Shown here in pieces: positions 1-9,183 of a stretch of DNA of 64,000 nucleotides. Position 1 is the first letter of the stretch; every line of letters starts with the position of its first letter. Below the pieces are notes generated by a model that did no database searches, was not told the origin of the DNA, and saw only the letters and a list, made by a program, of their open reading frames with translations. Origin of the DNA: Paramoeba atlantica (Eukaryota > Discosea); assembly GCA_977017575.1 (NCBI GenBank), contig CDRNVI010000032.1, positions 1 through 64,000 of the forward strand, in the 5' to 3' direction. The translations under genes were made by a program, and so were the position numbers.

Positions 1-475
1 CCGCGTAAAGAGAGAATTGGACAATATTTTAGTGAGTGACCGGTTCTCCTCCAGCGTTTGTGCCCACAAGGTTCTTAAGGAACCTATTCCTATGACGCAT
101 TGTGTCTTCATGGCGAATGTAAATATTAAGTGGCGCACTGGGAATCGTAGGGGGGCAGGTCGGGTTACACGGGCTCAACTGAGAGACGAAAAGCGAAGGT
201 TCAAACAAAAAATTTGGGAGGCAACTGAGAAAGAATCAATGGTAACGTGGGAAAACTTCTCTGAAACGATGGTAGTACATGTAAATTATCTATTTTCAAA
301 GGTGAAAATAGATAAAATATCCGAGTCAGAAGAAGGATCGGTCGAGCGAACCAGTCGATGAAAAAAAACCGTCTATTGGTGTACGGGAACTTTTCCTACA
401 AAGCCGTAAACCACATCACTTCCAGCAGATTGTTGAAACGCATGGTCGAGAAATAGAGGAAGAAATAGCCCTGGA
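1..475 (+). mobile_element. LINE fragment: end of endonuclease domain plus linker
   Basis: The frame open from base 2 to 361 reads IDNILVSDRF-like (as LDNILVSDRF) and then MTHCVFMANV. This resembles the last strands of the exonuclease/endonuclease/phosphatase (EEP) domain of non-LTR retrotransposons, where an Ile-Asp-x-Ile-Leu-Val-Ser stretch precedes the final catalytic His region. A basic linker rich in Arg and Lys follows. The piece is cut by the window edge on the left and ends in stops. It belongs before the reverse transcriptase in an intact element, so it is out of order relative to the EEP start at 1168; two separate insertions are likely. Confidence 0.5.
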
Positions 476-544
476 GTGCAATGAAATTGAGGCTGGGCTG
501 CGTTCTAACAGATCAAATGTCAAATACCAATACGCGAAGAAACA

Positions 545-637
545 AAATCCAAATCATTCCGGACTGCTCCGGACGGTCACTGGCAAGCCAGACCCTTCAC
601 AGACAGATTTGGAAGTTCCGAGGCCGACGTCCTCTAC
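545..637 (-). mobile_element. SINE-L fragment (3' end only)
   Basis: About 90 bp matching the 3' end of the SINE-L family (compare 3600-3728 and 27,800-27,890), in reverse orientation. It starts at the AATCC tail and breaks off after the GACGTCCTCTACC motif. The sequence to its right (640-1110) has no counterpart elsewhere in the window and no convincing coding content. Confidence 0.75.
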
Positions 638-1167
638 CGTGTAAGGGGGCACGTGTAAGGGGCACGTGTAAGGTGACAGAGGCTTTTGAAACCCTTACAC
701 GGACCAAGCACGGTCGGGGGGTCATCTTTCGTTCACCCGAGCGAGTAGGTCCTGCTAAACTCCACCAGAGGGCAGTGCGGGCGCTCTGTAAGTTTGTCCG
801 CGTTGGGGCTCATCTTCGCGTCGCGTGGAGATACGACAACTGTTGCGAGACTTTGTTTGTTTGGGAGGGCGAGGTCGTGTGTGAGGGGCCGGATTATCTT
901 AAAAGCGTAGGCTGGCATACTAAGGGGGGATCCTCGGTAACTCAAGGTGAACCTTTGACCGGTACATTTCGTGTTCGGTACGTGGCGAGGCCGCACACGA
1001 CTCTCCCCCTTCCCCCCTTACCGAATACAGGTGTCGTGCTCTGCGCGGTGCAGGTGAGTAACCCGGCAAAGGCAAAACGAAGGAGCTCCCGTCACCGCCC
1101 TCGGTCACACTAGGCGTCGCGCGGCACACACGCCCAACGAGATTCGGAGAACATCAAAGGTTCCGCT
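638..1167. other. Unassigned stretch between SINE-L fragment and LINE piece
   Basis: GC-rich sequence with long open frames on both strands but no recognisable domain. A GGGGCACGTGTAAGG-type unit is repeated twice near 646-672. The stretch could be diverged LINE 5' sequence. No gene is called. Confidence 0.3.
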
Positions 1168-1800
1168 GTGAAGGAGAACACAACCGTTGCAACGCTTAAC
1201 GTTACGACGTTAAAACTCGAGGTGGAAGATGAATTCTCTCTTCGAAGATGCACCCGTTTGAACAAGGTGCTTGCTTTCATGCAGGTAAGGGGGGTTGGCG
1301 TCATGGTGCCTACAGGAGGCCAGATACAATTTCTCGAAGGAAGGACATGAAGATGGAATCCTATACAGGCATGTTGAAAACCTAGGGGAGAGGTTTCACC
1401 TGTATTTGCAGTCGGCCGCCGCACACGATTCATATAATGGCATGGCCATAGTGAGCCGGCATTCGTTTCGGAAGTTTTGGATGGTGAGCAACAGGGTGAT
1501 GGGAGCTGAGGAGGGTACCCTGGGGACCGGCACTTTGTTCAATGTCTATGCCCCCATACGGGACTCCTCAGAAGCTGTTCATGCGGCATTTCTGGGTGAC
1601 TTGGACAAGGCGTGTCGTGAGGTCAAGGCTGAACGGAAACGCAGACCTTTATTGGTCATGGGGGACTTCAATGCACCGATAGCGCTCGTGACTAATCCGA
1701 ACATGGATCCCCCAGCGGTCTCTCAGCTGAAAGGCCTCTTGTGCCCCATCGGCTGTAAGTCAGCACACACCCTCTGCCCGAGCAAGAGGAAATGGACATG
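1168..1800 (+). mobile_element. LINE fragment: apurinic-type endonuclease domain
   Basis: The reading frames carry the order of motifs of a LINE EEP endonuclease: TLNVTTL at the start, a LQEARYN stretch (the catalytic Glu motif), YNGMAIVSR, then NVYAPIRDS and LLVMGDFNAP (Asp and Asn of the active site). The first motif lies in one frame (from 1168) and the rest in another (from about 1295), so there is a frameshift near 1295-1315. The piece runs into stop codons and is followed by a truncated SINE-V. It has no RT domain of its own. Confidence 0.7.
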
Positions 1801-1902
1801 TGAGTTGCCGGGCAGGAGGCGGAGACAAAGGACCGTTGCAACGTAGGAACAGAGAAGGTGGGGCAGAAGGGGTAAGAAGGAAAGGTGGAACTGGGAAGGA
1901 AA

Positions 1903-2167
1903 GACCGACCCGGAACCGCCGAGCTGAACCAGGCTCCAGCGCAGCCGCTAAATTGCGAGCTGCCTACGCAAAGGAGGCTTGAGACACAGCCTACACGATG
2001 CAACGGGGTGGACGCCCGTCCTGGTAGCTACGGTTGGGTAGCCGTGCTCGGGCCGCAAGGCGTCGAGTGCCGTCTGGGAAGGGGGTAGCAAGACGATGAA
2101 GGTCGGTAACCTGAGACTCTACCCTAACGGTTGGCGCTGCAGAGCCCTCCGTGTCTTCTTCTTCTTG
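1903..2167 (+). mobile_element. SINE-V copy, 5'-truncated
   Basis: Matches the body and tail of the full copies at 17,037, 28,385 and 10,823 (reverse). It begins inside the body at GACCGACCCGGAACCGCC, so the tRNA-like head with its A and B boxes is missing. It ends in CCTCCGTGT followed by a short CTT tail. 5' truncation is typical of LINE-driven target-primed reverse transcription. Confidence 0.8.
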
Positions 2168-2179
2168 TCATCTTCAGGA

Positions 2180-3336
2180 TGCTACAGCATGATCCCCCAT
2201 GAAGGACAGGTTAAGGCTCACATGGGCAGCATTTCGTAAACTCAGTGGCATTTGGGCTTATCCTCTGAGTGCTGCTATGAAAATACGCCTGTTTGACCGC
2301 TTGATTAACGTTTGGTGCAGCCTCTCTTTCGCTTTTCTAACAAAATGCTCCGAAAAACGGAGGTTGAGGTAAATATGATGAGGCGATTCGCTTGTAAATC
2401 AGCAAAAATAAATAATCCAAATCATTCCGGATTGCTCCGGATGGTCGCTGGCAAGCCAGACCCTTCACAGACAGATTTGGAAGTTCCGAGGCCGAAATCA
2501 GCAAAGTTTGACGATTTCGGACATTGCTACCCATTAGAGTCCTTGTATTGTGGTACACCTCGATTTTCGACCGTGCATCGTGTCGTCCGTGCGAAAATCG
2601 TAGGCCACACGCTCAGGCACTACTCTACGTTTCGCGAGCTCGTTCAATGGAAGAGCACGGAAAAAAAAAGAAATATTTCTCCTAGCGAAGCAAGCTTTAA
2701 TGATCTAGGGATTACTCTGGAGCAGGCGCTTGTTTACTCGCAGGATCGGCTACACTGGCAAAAGCTATGCGATGAGCTCAGGCAGAAACTTGAACCACTT
2801 CCGAGGTATGAGGTATTAAGGTCTCCAAGGTGGAAAACTAAACACACTCAAGCGGTCAAAAGCAAAAGCTCTTATGAGCTACAATTTGTGGAGGAAGGCT
2901 CGGATCCGTTCCCCATGAGTGAGGGTGAAATTCTTTTGCTAAAGGGGGTAAACAAGGGGTGCTACGAAACCCTACAATACATTGAAGAAGGGCAGCAACC
3001 ATTTCCAATCGGGCCAAATGAAACACACATTTATACAGATGGAGCACGAATCGTTAAAAATGATGAAACTCACACAGGTTGTGGGGTAGTCTGCCTACGC
3101 CGCCGCGAGCCCTCTATATCTCTTGGGTTAAAACCTCCTCATGCATTCTCTCAATCTATTCAGGAAGTAGAATCCTTTGCCGCGCACGAGGCTCTTCTCA
3201 TCGCATTGTCCTACGACGGAGATGTCATTTTGCGCACGGACTCTGAGTATGCTTGGGATTTCTTTCATGGAGCTATCTATAGGTTCAGATTCATCGGATT
3301 TAAATCGTCTGAGGGAGGCGCTATACTACTTTAAGG
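2180..3336 (+). mobile_element. LINE fragment: post-RT region and RNase H start
   Basis: The frame 2312-3334 shares its layout with the LINE at 39,870-40,860. Shared are a GHTLRH motif, a long linker with LEPLPRY, then RNase H strands: IYTDGA (first Asp), EVESFAAHEALL (Glu) and VILRTDSEYAW (second Asp). It is cut before the last His/Asp motif by the SINE-L at 3337. An 88-bp SINE-L fragment plus its 11-bp target duplication interrupts it at 2407-2505 and keeps the frame. This is a plain non-LTR element remnant, 5'-truncated and 3'-interrupted. Confidence 0.75.
2407..2494 (-). mobile_element. SINE-L 3' fragment with perfect 11-bp target duplication
   Basis: Only the last ~88 bp of SINE-L are present. 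It is flanked by AAATCAGCAAA at 2396-2406 and again at 2495-2505, so this short piece is a complete insertion event, not an erosion product. Insert plus duplication is 99 bp (33 codons), which leaves the surrounding LINE frame open. Confidence 0.85.
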
Positions 3337-3728
3337 GTGGAGGTGGCGGAGTGGCAAGAATTCAAAGTTTGAAGCACATGGTGCTCAGACGGCGAGTTCA
3401 AACCCACTCATCGCAATATTCATGACGGCCTCACTCTAAGAGGCTGGGCTGATAACCGACTAGGCCCAGTACTCGGAGGACCGTCCCGGACCCTCCACTC
3501 AGGGAACCAGCTCCCTTACCCGGCTTACACCTCTTGGGTAAGCCGTGTTGACGTACAGTTCGTCGACGCAGCGTGTTGGCAACATCACGTTGGTGCCGCC
3601 TTGGACAAGCGGAAACTGGTAGAGGACGTCGGCCTCGGAACTTCCAAATCTGTCTGTGAAGGGTCTGGCTTGCCATTGACCATCCGGAGCAATCCGGAAT
3701 GATTTGGATTTTGATTGGATTTTTTTTT
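3337..3728 (+). mobile_element. SINE-L, full length, followed by an inverted copy of its own head
   Basis: Starts with the tRNA-like head GGTGGCGGAGTGGCAAGAA (A-box-like) and GCGAGTTCAAACCC (B-box-like), and ends in GGAATGATTTGGATT plus a T run. Immediately after, 3729-3766 is the first ~37 bp of the same SINE in inverted orientation. The head looks like a class II (Leu/Ser-type) tRNA, which is an inference from the GGTGGCGGAGTGGC start. Confidence 0.85.
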
Positions 3729-3905
3729 CAAACTTTGAGTTCTTGCCACTCCGCAACCTCCCCCTATAACGCATATAGAGGGAGAGACTACTCCCTCGCT
3801 ACCGTATATTAATGTTTTGTCAGAAATTTCCTGGGAGGGTGGGGTCCCTCCTCACACCTTGCCATAAAATCACTTTTAACCCAGCCTCGCTCCAATATAT
3901 TAATT

Positions 3906-4533
3906 CGTCGCCAAAGATTTTGTTCACCTTTTCCCGAAATTTGGCCCGGACCTGGCCCGGACCTGTTCACTTTTGTTTGCCGATTATTTTTAGCAAAAAC
4001 AAATATAGGTATGTATAACCCAGGCTAAAGTGGACGAGGGAGATACCAAAGGCGCTTTGGAAAACGATCACAAAACTGGAACCGTATCTCCCAGTTTGTA
4101 GAGAAAAAGGTTTGTAGAAAACTGGAACTGTATCTCACGTTAAAGACCCTTTTGCCACATCAGAATGCTCTGCAAACCGGGAGATACTCGTGGCCTTCGG
4201 CCGCTCGTGCGCCAGTTTGAAAACACTCATGCAAGAAAATGATTCTTCTTATCGTCAAAAAATACCTATTTTAACTTTTTTTCGATCAGAAAAATATTTC
4301 ACGGTCGCCCCACAAAATTTTTTGAAAATTGGGCCGGACACATCCTGCAAGCACAACGCAGAGTTACCACTTGTTGTGTCGGTAAAAAATATTCTTCAAG
4401 GCGTGTGGCATCACTTCCCCTAACTCAAGTTTGAAAATCAAATATGTTTGTTTTCGCTAAAAAGGAATCGGCAAAAAAACGGGCCACGTCCGGGCCAAAT
4501 TTGGGGAAAAAGTGAACAAACTCTTTGGCGACC
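3906..4533. mobile_element. Inverted-repeat element with ~95-105 bp arms
   Basis: Bases 3906-4010 and 4440-4533 are imperfect reverse complements. Both contain CGCCAAAGA, GTTCAC, AAATTTGGCCCGGAC and GCCGATT...TTAGC in mirror order. The left arm has an extra tandem GGCCCGGACCT unit. The interior holds a GAGGGAGATAC foldback (4016-4186) and an unassigned middle (4190-4439) with no coding content I recognise. It is probably a non-autonomous DNA transposon. TTAAT-like flanks are present but not convincing as a target duplication. Confidence 0.6.
4016..4186. mobile_element. GAGGGAGATAC foldback (MITE), rearranged copy
   Basis: Begins CCAGGCTAAAGTGGACGAGG and GAGATACC like the intact copy at 16,853-17,034, then carries the interior segment in inverted order (GTTAAAGACCC, TCAGAATGCTCT). 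It lies inside the inverted-repeat element 3906-4533. Confidence 0.65.
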
Positions 4534-4548
4534 AAGTAATAATTAAGG

Positions 4549-5062
4549 TCTTCGTTAAACACGGTGGTTCTTTTCAACTTAGAAGTCACTCATGCTGCGG
4601 CGGAGGTGGCGGAGTGGGCGGAGGTGGCGGATTGGCAAGAATTCAAAGTTTGAAGCACATGGTGCTGAGACGGCGAGTTCAAACCCGCTCATCGCAATAT
4701 TCCTGGCGGCCTCACTCTAAGAGGCTGGGCTGATAACCGACTAGGCCCAGTACTCGGAGGACCGTCCCGGACCCTCCCCTCAGGGAACCATCTCCCTTAC
4801 CCGGCCTACACCTCTTGGGTGAGCCGTGTTGACGTACAGTTCGTCGACGCAGCGTGTTGGCAACAGCACGTTGGTTCCGCCTTGGACAAGCGGAAACTGG
4901 TAGAGGACGTCGGCCTCGGAACTTCCAAATCTGTCTGTGAAGGATCTGGCTTGCCAGTGACCATCCGGAGCGATCCGGAATGATAAAAAAAAAAAAAAAA
5001 CTCATGCTGCGCGCTTGGCGTTGAAACCTACCACCGCGTTTAACGAAGAGCGTAAAAAAGAA
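4549..5062. repeat. FB palindrome split by a SINE-L
   Basis: The left arm (TCTTCGTTAAACACGGTGG, 4551 onward) and right arm (CCACCGCGTTTAACGAAGAG, 5030-5050) of the FB foldback are separated by a 400-bp SINE-L. The insertion is in the loop of the hairpin, with the loop sequence ACTCATGCTGCG duplicated on both sides. Confidence 0.85.
4600..4999 (+). mobile_element. SINE-L, full length, with 12-bp target duplication
   Basis: The head is partly duplicated (GGCGGAGGTGGCGGAGTGG then GGCGGATTGGCAAG). The body is typical and it ends in a poly-A tract of about 17. Flanks ACTCATGCTGCG at 4588-4599 and 5000-5011 are identical. It is inserted in an FB hairpin loop. Confidence 0.9.
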
Positions 5063-5240
5063 AATTTGGCTTGAAAAGCTGAAGTAAACGGAAAGATTAT
5101 AGCCAAAAATTGCCCATTTTGTGGCAAAAATGGGGCCATTTTTGCGTATTTTAGCTGTCAGAGCACTCAATCCGACATTTGCGCTTAGGAAATCACTCGT
5201 AGGCATGAATGGAAGATTACCGAACGTATTGGACACTGTG
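5056..5240 (-). repeat. R900 repeat fragment
   Basis: Matches the 3' third of the R900 unit in reverse (CGGAAAGATTATAGCCAAAAA, then TCAGAGCACT, GGAAATCACTCGTAGGCATG). An AT-rich TATATTATAT tract follows at 5241-5275. Bases 5276-5457 show nothing recognisable. Confidence 0.8.
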
Positions 5241-5457
5241 CAATTATATTATATTATATTATATAATATAATAATAGGAATCTTCATCCTCCTAAGTAGA
5301 TCTTTAGAAAACAAGATATGGAATGTAACATGAATCTATTGCATTGGTGTTTGTAAATTGATTCTACTGAGTATGAATGGCTTCTGCGTTTATAAGCGCG
5401 TTTTAAACTGAGTTTTAAAAATGAGGGTAGTAGGTTTCATTTCTTCAAAACACTGAC

Positions 5458-6105
5458 ATGGCTGAAAGCGTTCGGGCTGGAGGTGACGTTATCCCTGCTC
5501 TGTTCTGCGTTCACTGTGAGGTTACACCGTTCACGCTATGTTCTCCACGAAGGTGCTTGTGTTGCGAAACACCGATTCAGAGGAACACTGAATCAAGTGT
5601 GGAAGTAGAGCAATGTGCCAACTGCGATTACGCAAACGTGCCGATTCTGGCCAAAATATGTCCTCGCTGCTCCTCGTCGAAAGACCTCGAACAATTGTCA
5701 CGATGACAGAAAGAAAAGCTTGTTTCCTGTGGGATGGACCAAGCCACAGCGCAACACGTATGTTGCTTGTACGTTAAGCACACTTTCCTAGGGAGGCGTC
5801 TTGTCGCCAAAGACATTGTGCAAATTCTTGTTCAAATTAATGCCTGCTCTCGAAACGACGAGTACGAAAAATTTATGCGCTCCGCACGTCTTCTTTCAAC
5901 TCAATACTCCAAGGTGGCATTACATCCCAAAGACGTACGCCCCACTGGTATACTTCTGCGTAACATGTGGGCCTCCTACACGCGTTCAAGTATTGATCAA
6001 CGCAAGGACGAGCGCGACAGACTCTATAAGGTCTTGACAGAGAAAGCCACACGATGCGTTACCCCCAATGGCACAAAGTACGCGAAATGCATGGGAAGGC
6101 GATAA
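5458..6105 (+). pseudogene. Zinc-ribbon partner gene of a Harbinger-like transposon (copy 1)
   Basis: The frame starts MAES and has four Cys pairs over ~75 residues (CVHC, CLCC, CANC, CPRC), the look of one or two small zinc ribbons. The same frame continues past a single in-frame TGA (5704-5706) into a second region ending at 6105. That region contains RNMWASYTRSS and a charged helix. Both halves align with the minus-strand gene at 14,250-15,512 (CPRCSSSKD against CHSCNKPQD; RNMWASYTRS against RRIWTTYKGT), and the first half aligns with 20,797-21,204. No transposase lies next to this copy. DNA binding for transposition is inferred only from the linkage seen at the second copy. Confidence 0.6.
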
Positions 6106-6167
6106 AATAAATATGCGATCGGGCATCGCATACGTTACAGTGCGTGGTGCTACTATGTGACGGGTTG

Positions 6168-7120
6168 CGGTGGTTGTAAAACTACGGCTCTACACTCGAT
6201 TATTGAAGAAAAAGTGAACAAAAACAGTGAAAATATAAAGAGGAACACAGTAATATAATAGAACAAAAAAGTATAAAAGGGGGCTCCGGTGGACCAAAAC
6301 TGAAAAAACAATTTGAAAAAAATGGGGGGTCCATGGGGGGGTCCATGGGGGGGTCATGGTGTCCGGGGGGGTCATGGTCGAGCAAATTTTGGGTCATGGG
6401 GGAGGTCCAGGGGGTGTCCAGGGGGTGTCCAGGGGGGTGTCCAGGGGGGTGTCCAGGGAGGGGTCATGGTCGAGCAAATTTTTTCGAAAAAATTAGTTTT
6501 CGAAACCAAACCGCAGAAAGGGTAGCCGGGTCTTGGCGCGTATTTTCCACCCCCCTACCCGGGGGTGACCCCCCCGCGTAACCGCAGGACGGGTCCTCCA
6601 ATTTCCGATTTTTTCGAAAAATATTTTTCCAAAATCATTTCCCCTATTGTATTTTGATAGTTTCGGACCTACAATAGCTTTCTCCGCAGTTGTTTTCGCA
6701 AGGTATCCATTCTTCGAACCGTGGTGCGCCCCTCAAAATGACCCATTTTTGACTAAAAAAGGTGAAAAAGTATTTTTCGGACCTAAAGGGGCATTTTTGT
6801 GCTTTGAATGGTATGGTTGGAGTCGCATTCTCTACCCAATACGTTCGGTAGGCTTCCATTCATGCCTACAAGTGATTTCCCACGCGCAAATGTCGGATTT
6901 AGTGCTCTGACAGCAAAAATACGCGAAAATCACCCCATTTTTACCCGAATTTCGGCTATTTTTGGCTATAATCTTTCCGTTTTCTTTAGCTTTCCAGGAT
7001 AAATTTTCTTTTTTATTCTCTTCGTTAAACGCGGCGGTAGTTTTCAACGCCGAGCGCACAGCATGAGTGACTTCTAAGTTGAAAACAACCACCGCGTTTA
7101 ACGAAGAGACTAAAAAAGAA
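6168..7120 (+). repeat. R900 dispersed repeat, complete copy
   Basis: Parts in order: a ~40-bp hairpin unit (GCGGTGGTTGTAAAACTACCGC, 6168 on); a conserved AT-rich block with AAGTGAACAAAAACAGTG; a G-run array (6317-6465, GGGGGGTCCATG-type units); a GC palindrome CCCCCCTACCCGGGGG; a long T/A-rich conserved part; and a terminal FB palindrome (about 7010-7120). Short open frames inside it are shared by other copies but show no coding constraint that I can see. Confidence 0.85.
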
Positions 7121-7190
7121 ATATTGCGGTGGTTGTAAAACTACCGCTCTACACTCGATTATTATGTGACGGGTTAATTACGTGACGGGT
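7121..7190. repeat. Extra 40-bp hairpin unit and GTGACGGGTTAATTAC repeats
   Basis: A second GCGGTGGTTGTAAAACTACCGC unit follows the R900 copy. Two direct repeats of TGTGACGGGTTAATTAC-type sequence then lead into the element at 7191. Confidence 0.6.
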
Positions 7191-7459
7191 TAATTACGGG
7201 ACGGGTATTTAAGGGACAATATAGGGGTGGGGTCATCCCTTTGGAATGGGACAAAAGAACTACGAATGTAGCGCCCAAGTAACAGAGCGCGCAAGTTATC
7301 AGGTACACATCAAAGTGTATTTGTAAGATAACTGAACGAAAAGAAGATAAATAAAGTAAGATAATTGAAAGAAAAAGGTATAGAGATTCTTAGAAAACAA
7401 AATGGAGAATTAAGGGACGGGTTTAAGGGGGTGTCCCTTAATTAACCCGTCCCCGTAAT
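7191..7459. mobile_element. MITE with ~26-bp terminal inverted repeats
   Basis: The left end ATTACGGGACGGGTATTTAA(GGGAC) and the right end (reverse complement ATTACGGGGACGGGTTAATT) match with few differences. The interior is non-coding and AT-rich. It sits in the 3' flank of an R900 hairpin unit (CGATTATT before it). Confidence 0.55.
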
Positions 7460-7499
7460 AAAGCCCCGCACTGTACTCGATTTTTTTCCTTCCTTCGTC

Positions 7500-8029
7500 A
7501 TGACAAAGTATAGGCGGCTCAGTGGAGGAGAGAGAAGCACAATGCAAGAGATTTTCGAGGCGGGAGCCACGCGACGTGAGATCAGCAAGGCTATCGGAAA
7601 ATCACATAGCACCGTTAGCCGCGAGCTGGCCCGAAATAAAAAACGGGGTCGGCGGTACGAGGCCAGCCGTGCTGAGAGAGTATCCAAGAGACGCTTGGAA
7701 AGCAAGCCCTCGCCTGATCTCTGGGCCCGTGGAGCGACACATCGAGAAGCGCTTAGGGCAGCTTCACAGTCCAGAACAGGTTGCCAACACTTTAGTTGTT
7801 GGGACGCAAGATTCGCCTTCTGTGGCTACTGTTTATCGCCACGTGGCACGTGATAAGCACGTATGTGGGAAACTGTACAAATCTCTTCGGACTCAGGTTA
7901 CATTTTGACCTTATGTGAGCTGAAGAGCAGATCCCTTGTTCTGCGTGTTCTGCGATCGAAACATGCCGAAGAAGTGGCGAATCAAATCATCAAGGGATTA
8001 AGAGAGTACAAAACTTTTACTATCACTTA
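7500..8029 (+). pseudogene. IS30-type transposase relic
   Basis: Three consecutive frames show IS30-family signatures in the right order. First is an N-terminal helix-turn-helix (YRRLSGGERSTMQEIFEAGA, then REISKAIGKSHSTVSRELAR; 7500-7700). Next is HSPEQVANTL with TVYRHVARDK and GKLYKSLR (about 7730-7890). Last is a core-strand segment LKSRSLVLRVLRSKHAEEVA ending in TFTIT (7915-8029). Two frame changes separate the parts. The segment with the first catalytic Asp is missing, and the third part stops where the DNG motif would begin. IS30 transposases are mainly bacterial, so finding one between eukaryotic SINEs and LINEs is notable. A second relic at 15,750 carries the motif that follows. Confidence 0.75.
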
Positions 8030-8340
8030 GTAAACGAGCGTTTTTTTTTCCACAAAAAAAAGCGGCGTGAAGTTTCTAAGATGCGTTCACAAAAAAATCA
8101 ATTTCTTTAGGGGAGTAATTTTTCGTGATAAGAAGAAAATTTATCGCGAACGGGTCAACTAGCCTTGCCACTTGACAATCCTGCGGAAGTAGCAGACATA
8201 GGTTCTCAGTGCGCGACATTATTATGTCCCAGGGCTACGCACACAGTTGGGCCTTGCTCGCAAACGGGGGCTCATGCCTCCAGAAGTGATAAAATTGGTA
8301 AAACTTGATAAAAAAGGGGTCGGTGACTGCGCTGTAAGTA

Positions 8341-8735
8341 ATTACGGTTTCGACACACGTGTCGATAAACGATATCCACGCGAGGGAGAAAGCCCTCTTC
8401 AACCTCCCGTGAGCTCATTAAAATAATGAGCTAGAAAGTCGATACTTTGACTTTCCACCAGGGGAGGTAACTCGCCAGGGTACGCGGAGCTTGCGAAGCT
8501 CGCTCACCAGCGGCCTTCAAAGAAGGCAACCAATGCCTTAGCGCCCTTTGTGAGAAGGGAGTTTTTGCCCGACGACGACCAAAATTGGCATCATGGCAGA
8601 CGGCAAAAACTTGTCACTTTCCATCATCTCGTCCTAGTTATTTAGTACATGGGGAGTACCGGACAAGATTCAGGTCATTCCCCAAGGGGCAGGGGCTTCC
8701 TTTCAATAAGAATGGATCTTATTGAGGGAGATAAA
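8341..8735 (+). other. Hairpin-rich stretch, candidate structured RNA
   Basis: No long open frame. Many perfect helices can be read by eye: 8382-8386/8393-8397, 8402-8408/8462-8468, 8412-8420/8424-8432, 8434-8440/8449-8455, 8487-8492/8496-8501, 8513-8518/8522-8527, 8544-8548/8555-8559, 8560-8569/8602-8611 and 8703-8711/8717-8725. The 8402/8462 helix encloses two hairpins, giving a branched fold. I could not match it to a group I or II intron, RNase P, tmRNA or SRP RNA core. The function is unknown. The strand is a guess from the neighbouring transposase relic. Confidence 0.4.
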
Positions 8736-8861
8736 GAAAGTCAGCACCATAAATACATGTAGATAGTTTTAGGAAAAGAAAAAGCACCTTTTGGACGACT
8801 CGAGACCCCCTTCTTCGGAAGCGATTTGCAAAGCCCGATTCTCCACGTATGCTTTTTTCAA

Positions 8862-9012
8862 CTTGAAGTTTGGGATACACAAGACCGTAGAGGAAGGAGG
8901 AGGCGCAAGGCAAAAAGCAGAAGGCGGAGCTTTCTTCCCGTTTACCGCAGCGACGACGACTTCCTCGCGTGGGAAGCTGTAAGGAGTCCTAGGGAACATG
9001 TTTTTACTATGT
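8862..9012 (+). repeat. Coding-like segment attached to a GAGGGAGATAC foldback
   Basis: About 150 bp shared with 16,694-16,850. Both copies can be read as a short protein end with DDDFLAWEAV...REHV (here) or DDDSLEWEAV...REHV (there), closed by a stop inside the foldback start. The two copies differ by indels upstream. It may be the tail of a transposon gene that lies next to the element's terminal inverted repeat. Confidence 0.45.
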
Positions 9013-9183
9013 AACCCAGGGCAAAGGGGACGAGGAAGATACCAACAGTATAGGTCCGGCAGTTTCCACAGGAAAAACGTTATCTCCCTTAGGGCATGAA
9101 GACAGGCGCCTAAAAAGGCAGAGATGCCGTTTTTTCCTGAGGAAACTGCCGCATCTACACTGTTGGTATCTCCCTCGTCCCAA
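9013..9183. mobile_element. GAGGGAGATAC foldback (MITE)
   Basis: Left arm GGACGAGGAAGATACCAACA with GTATAGG... and right arm GTTGGTATCTCCCTCGTCC form an imperfect long hairpin. Inner arms GGCAGTTTCC/GGAAACTGCC also pair. Same family ends as 16,853-17,034 but a different interior. Confidence 0.7.

Noticed and set aside
481-1113. A 210-codon frame across a SINE-L fragment.
   Set aside because: Its first part is SINE sequence in an arbitrary frame and the rest has no recognisable domain.
8219-8260. String GGGCTACGCACAC with preceding ATTATGTCCC resembles a conserved small-subunit rRNA segment (GGGCTACACAC).
   Set aside because: Only about 13-15 matching bases; the following sequence does not continue like rRNA. 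Too short to call.
8341-8365. TACGGTTTCGAC resembles the start of bacterial tmRNA.
   Set aside because: No tRNA-like 3' end or tag frame at a suitable distance.
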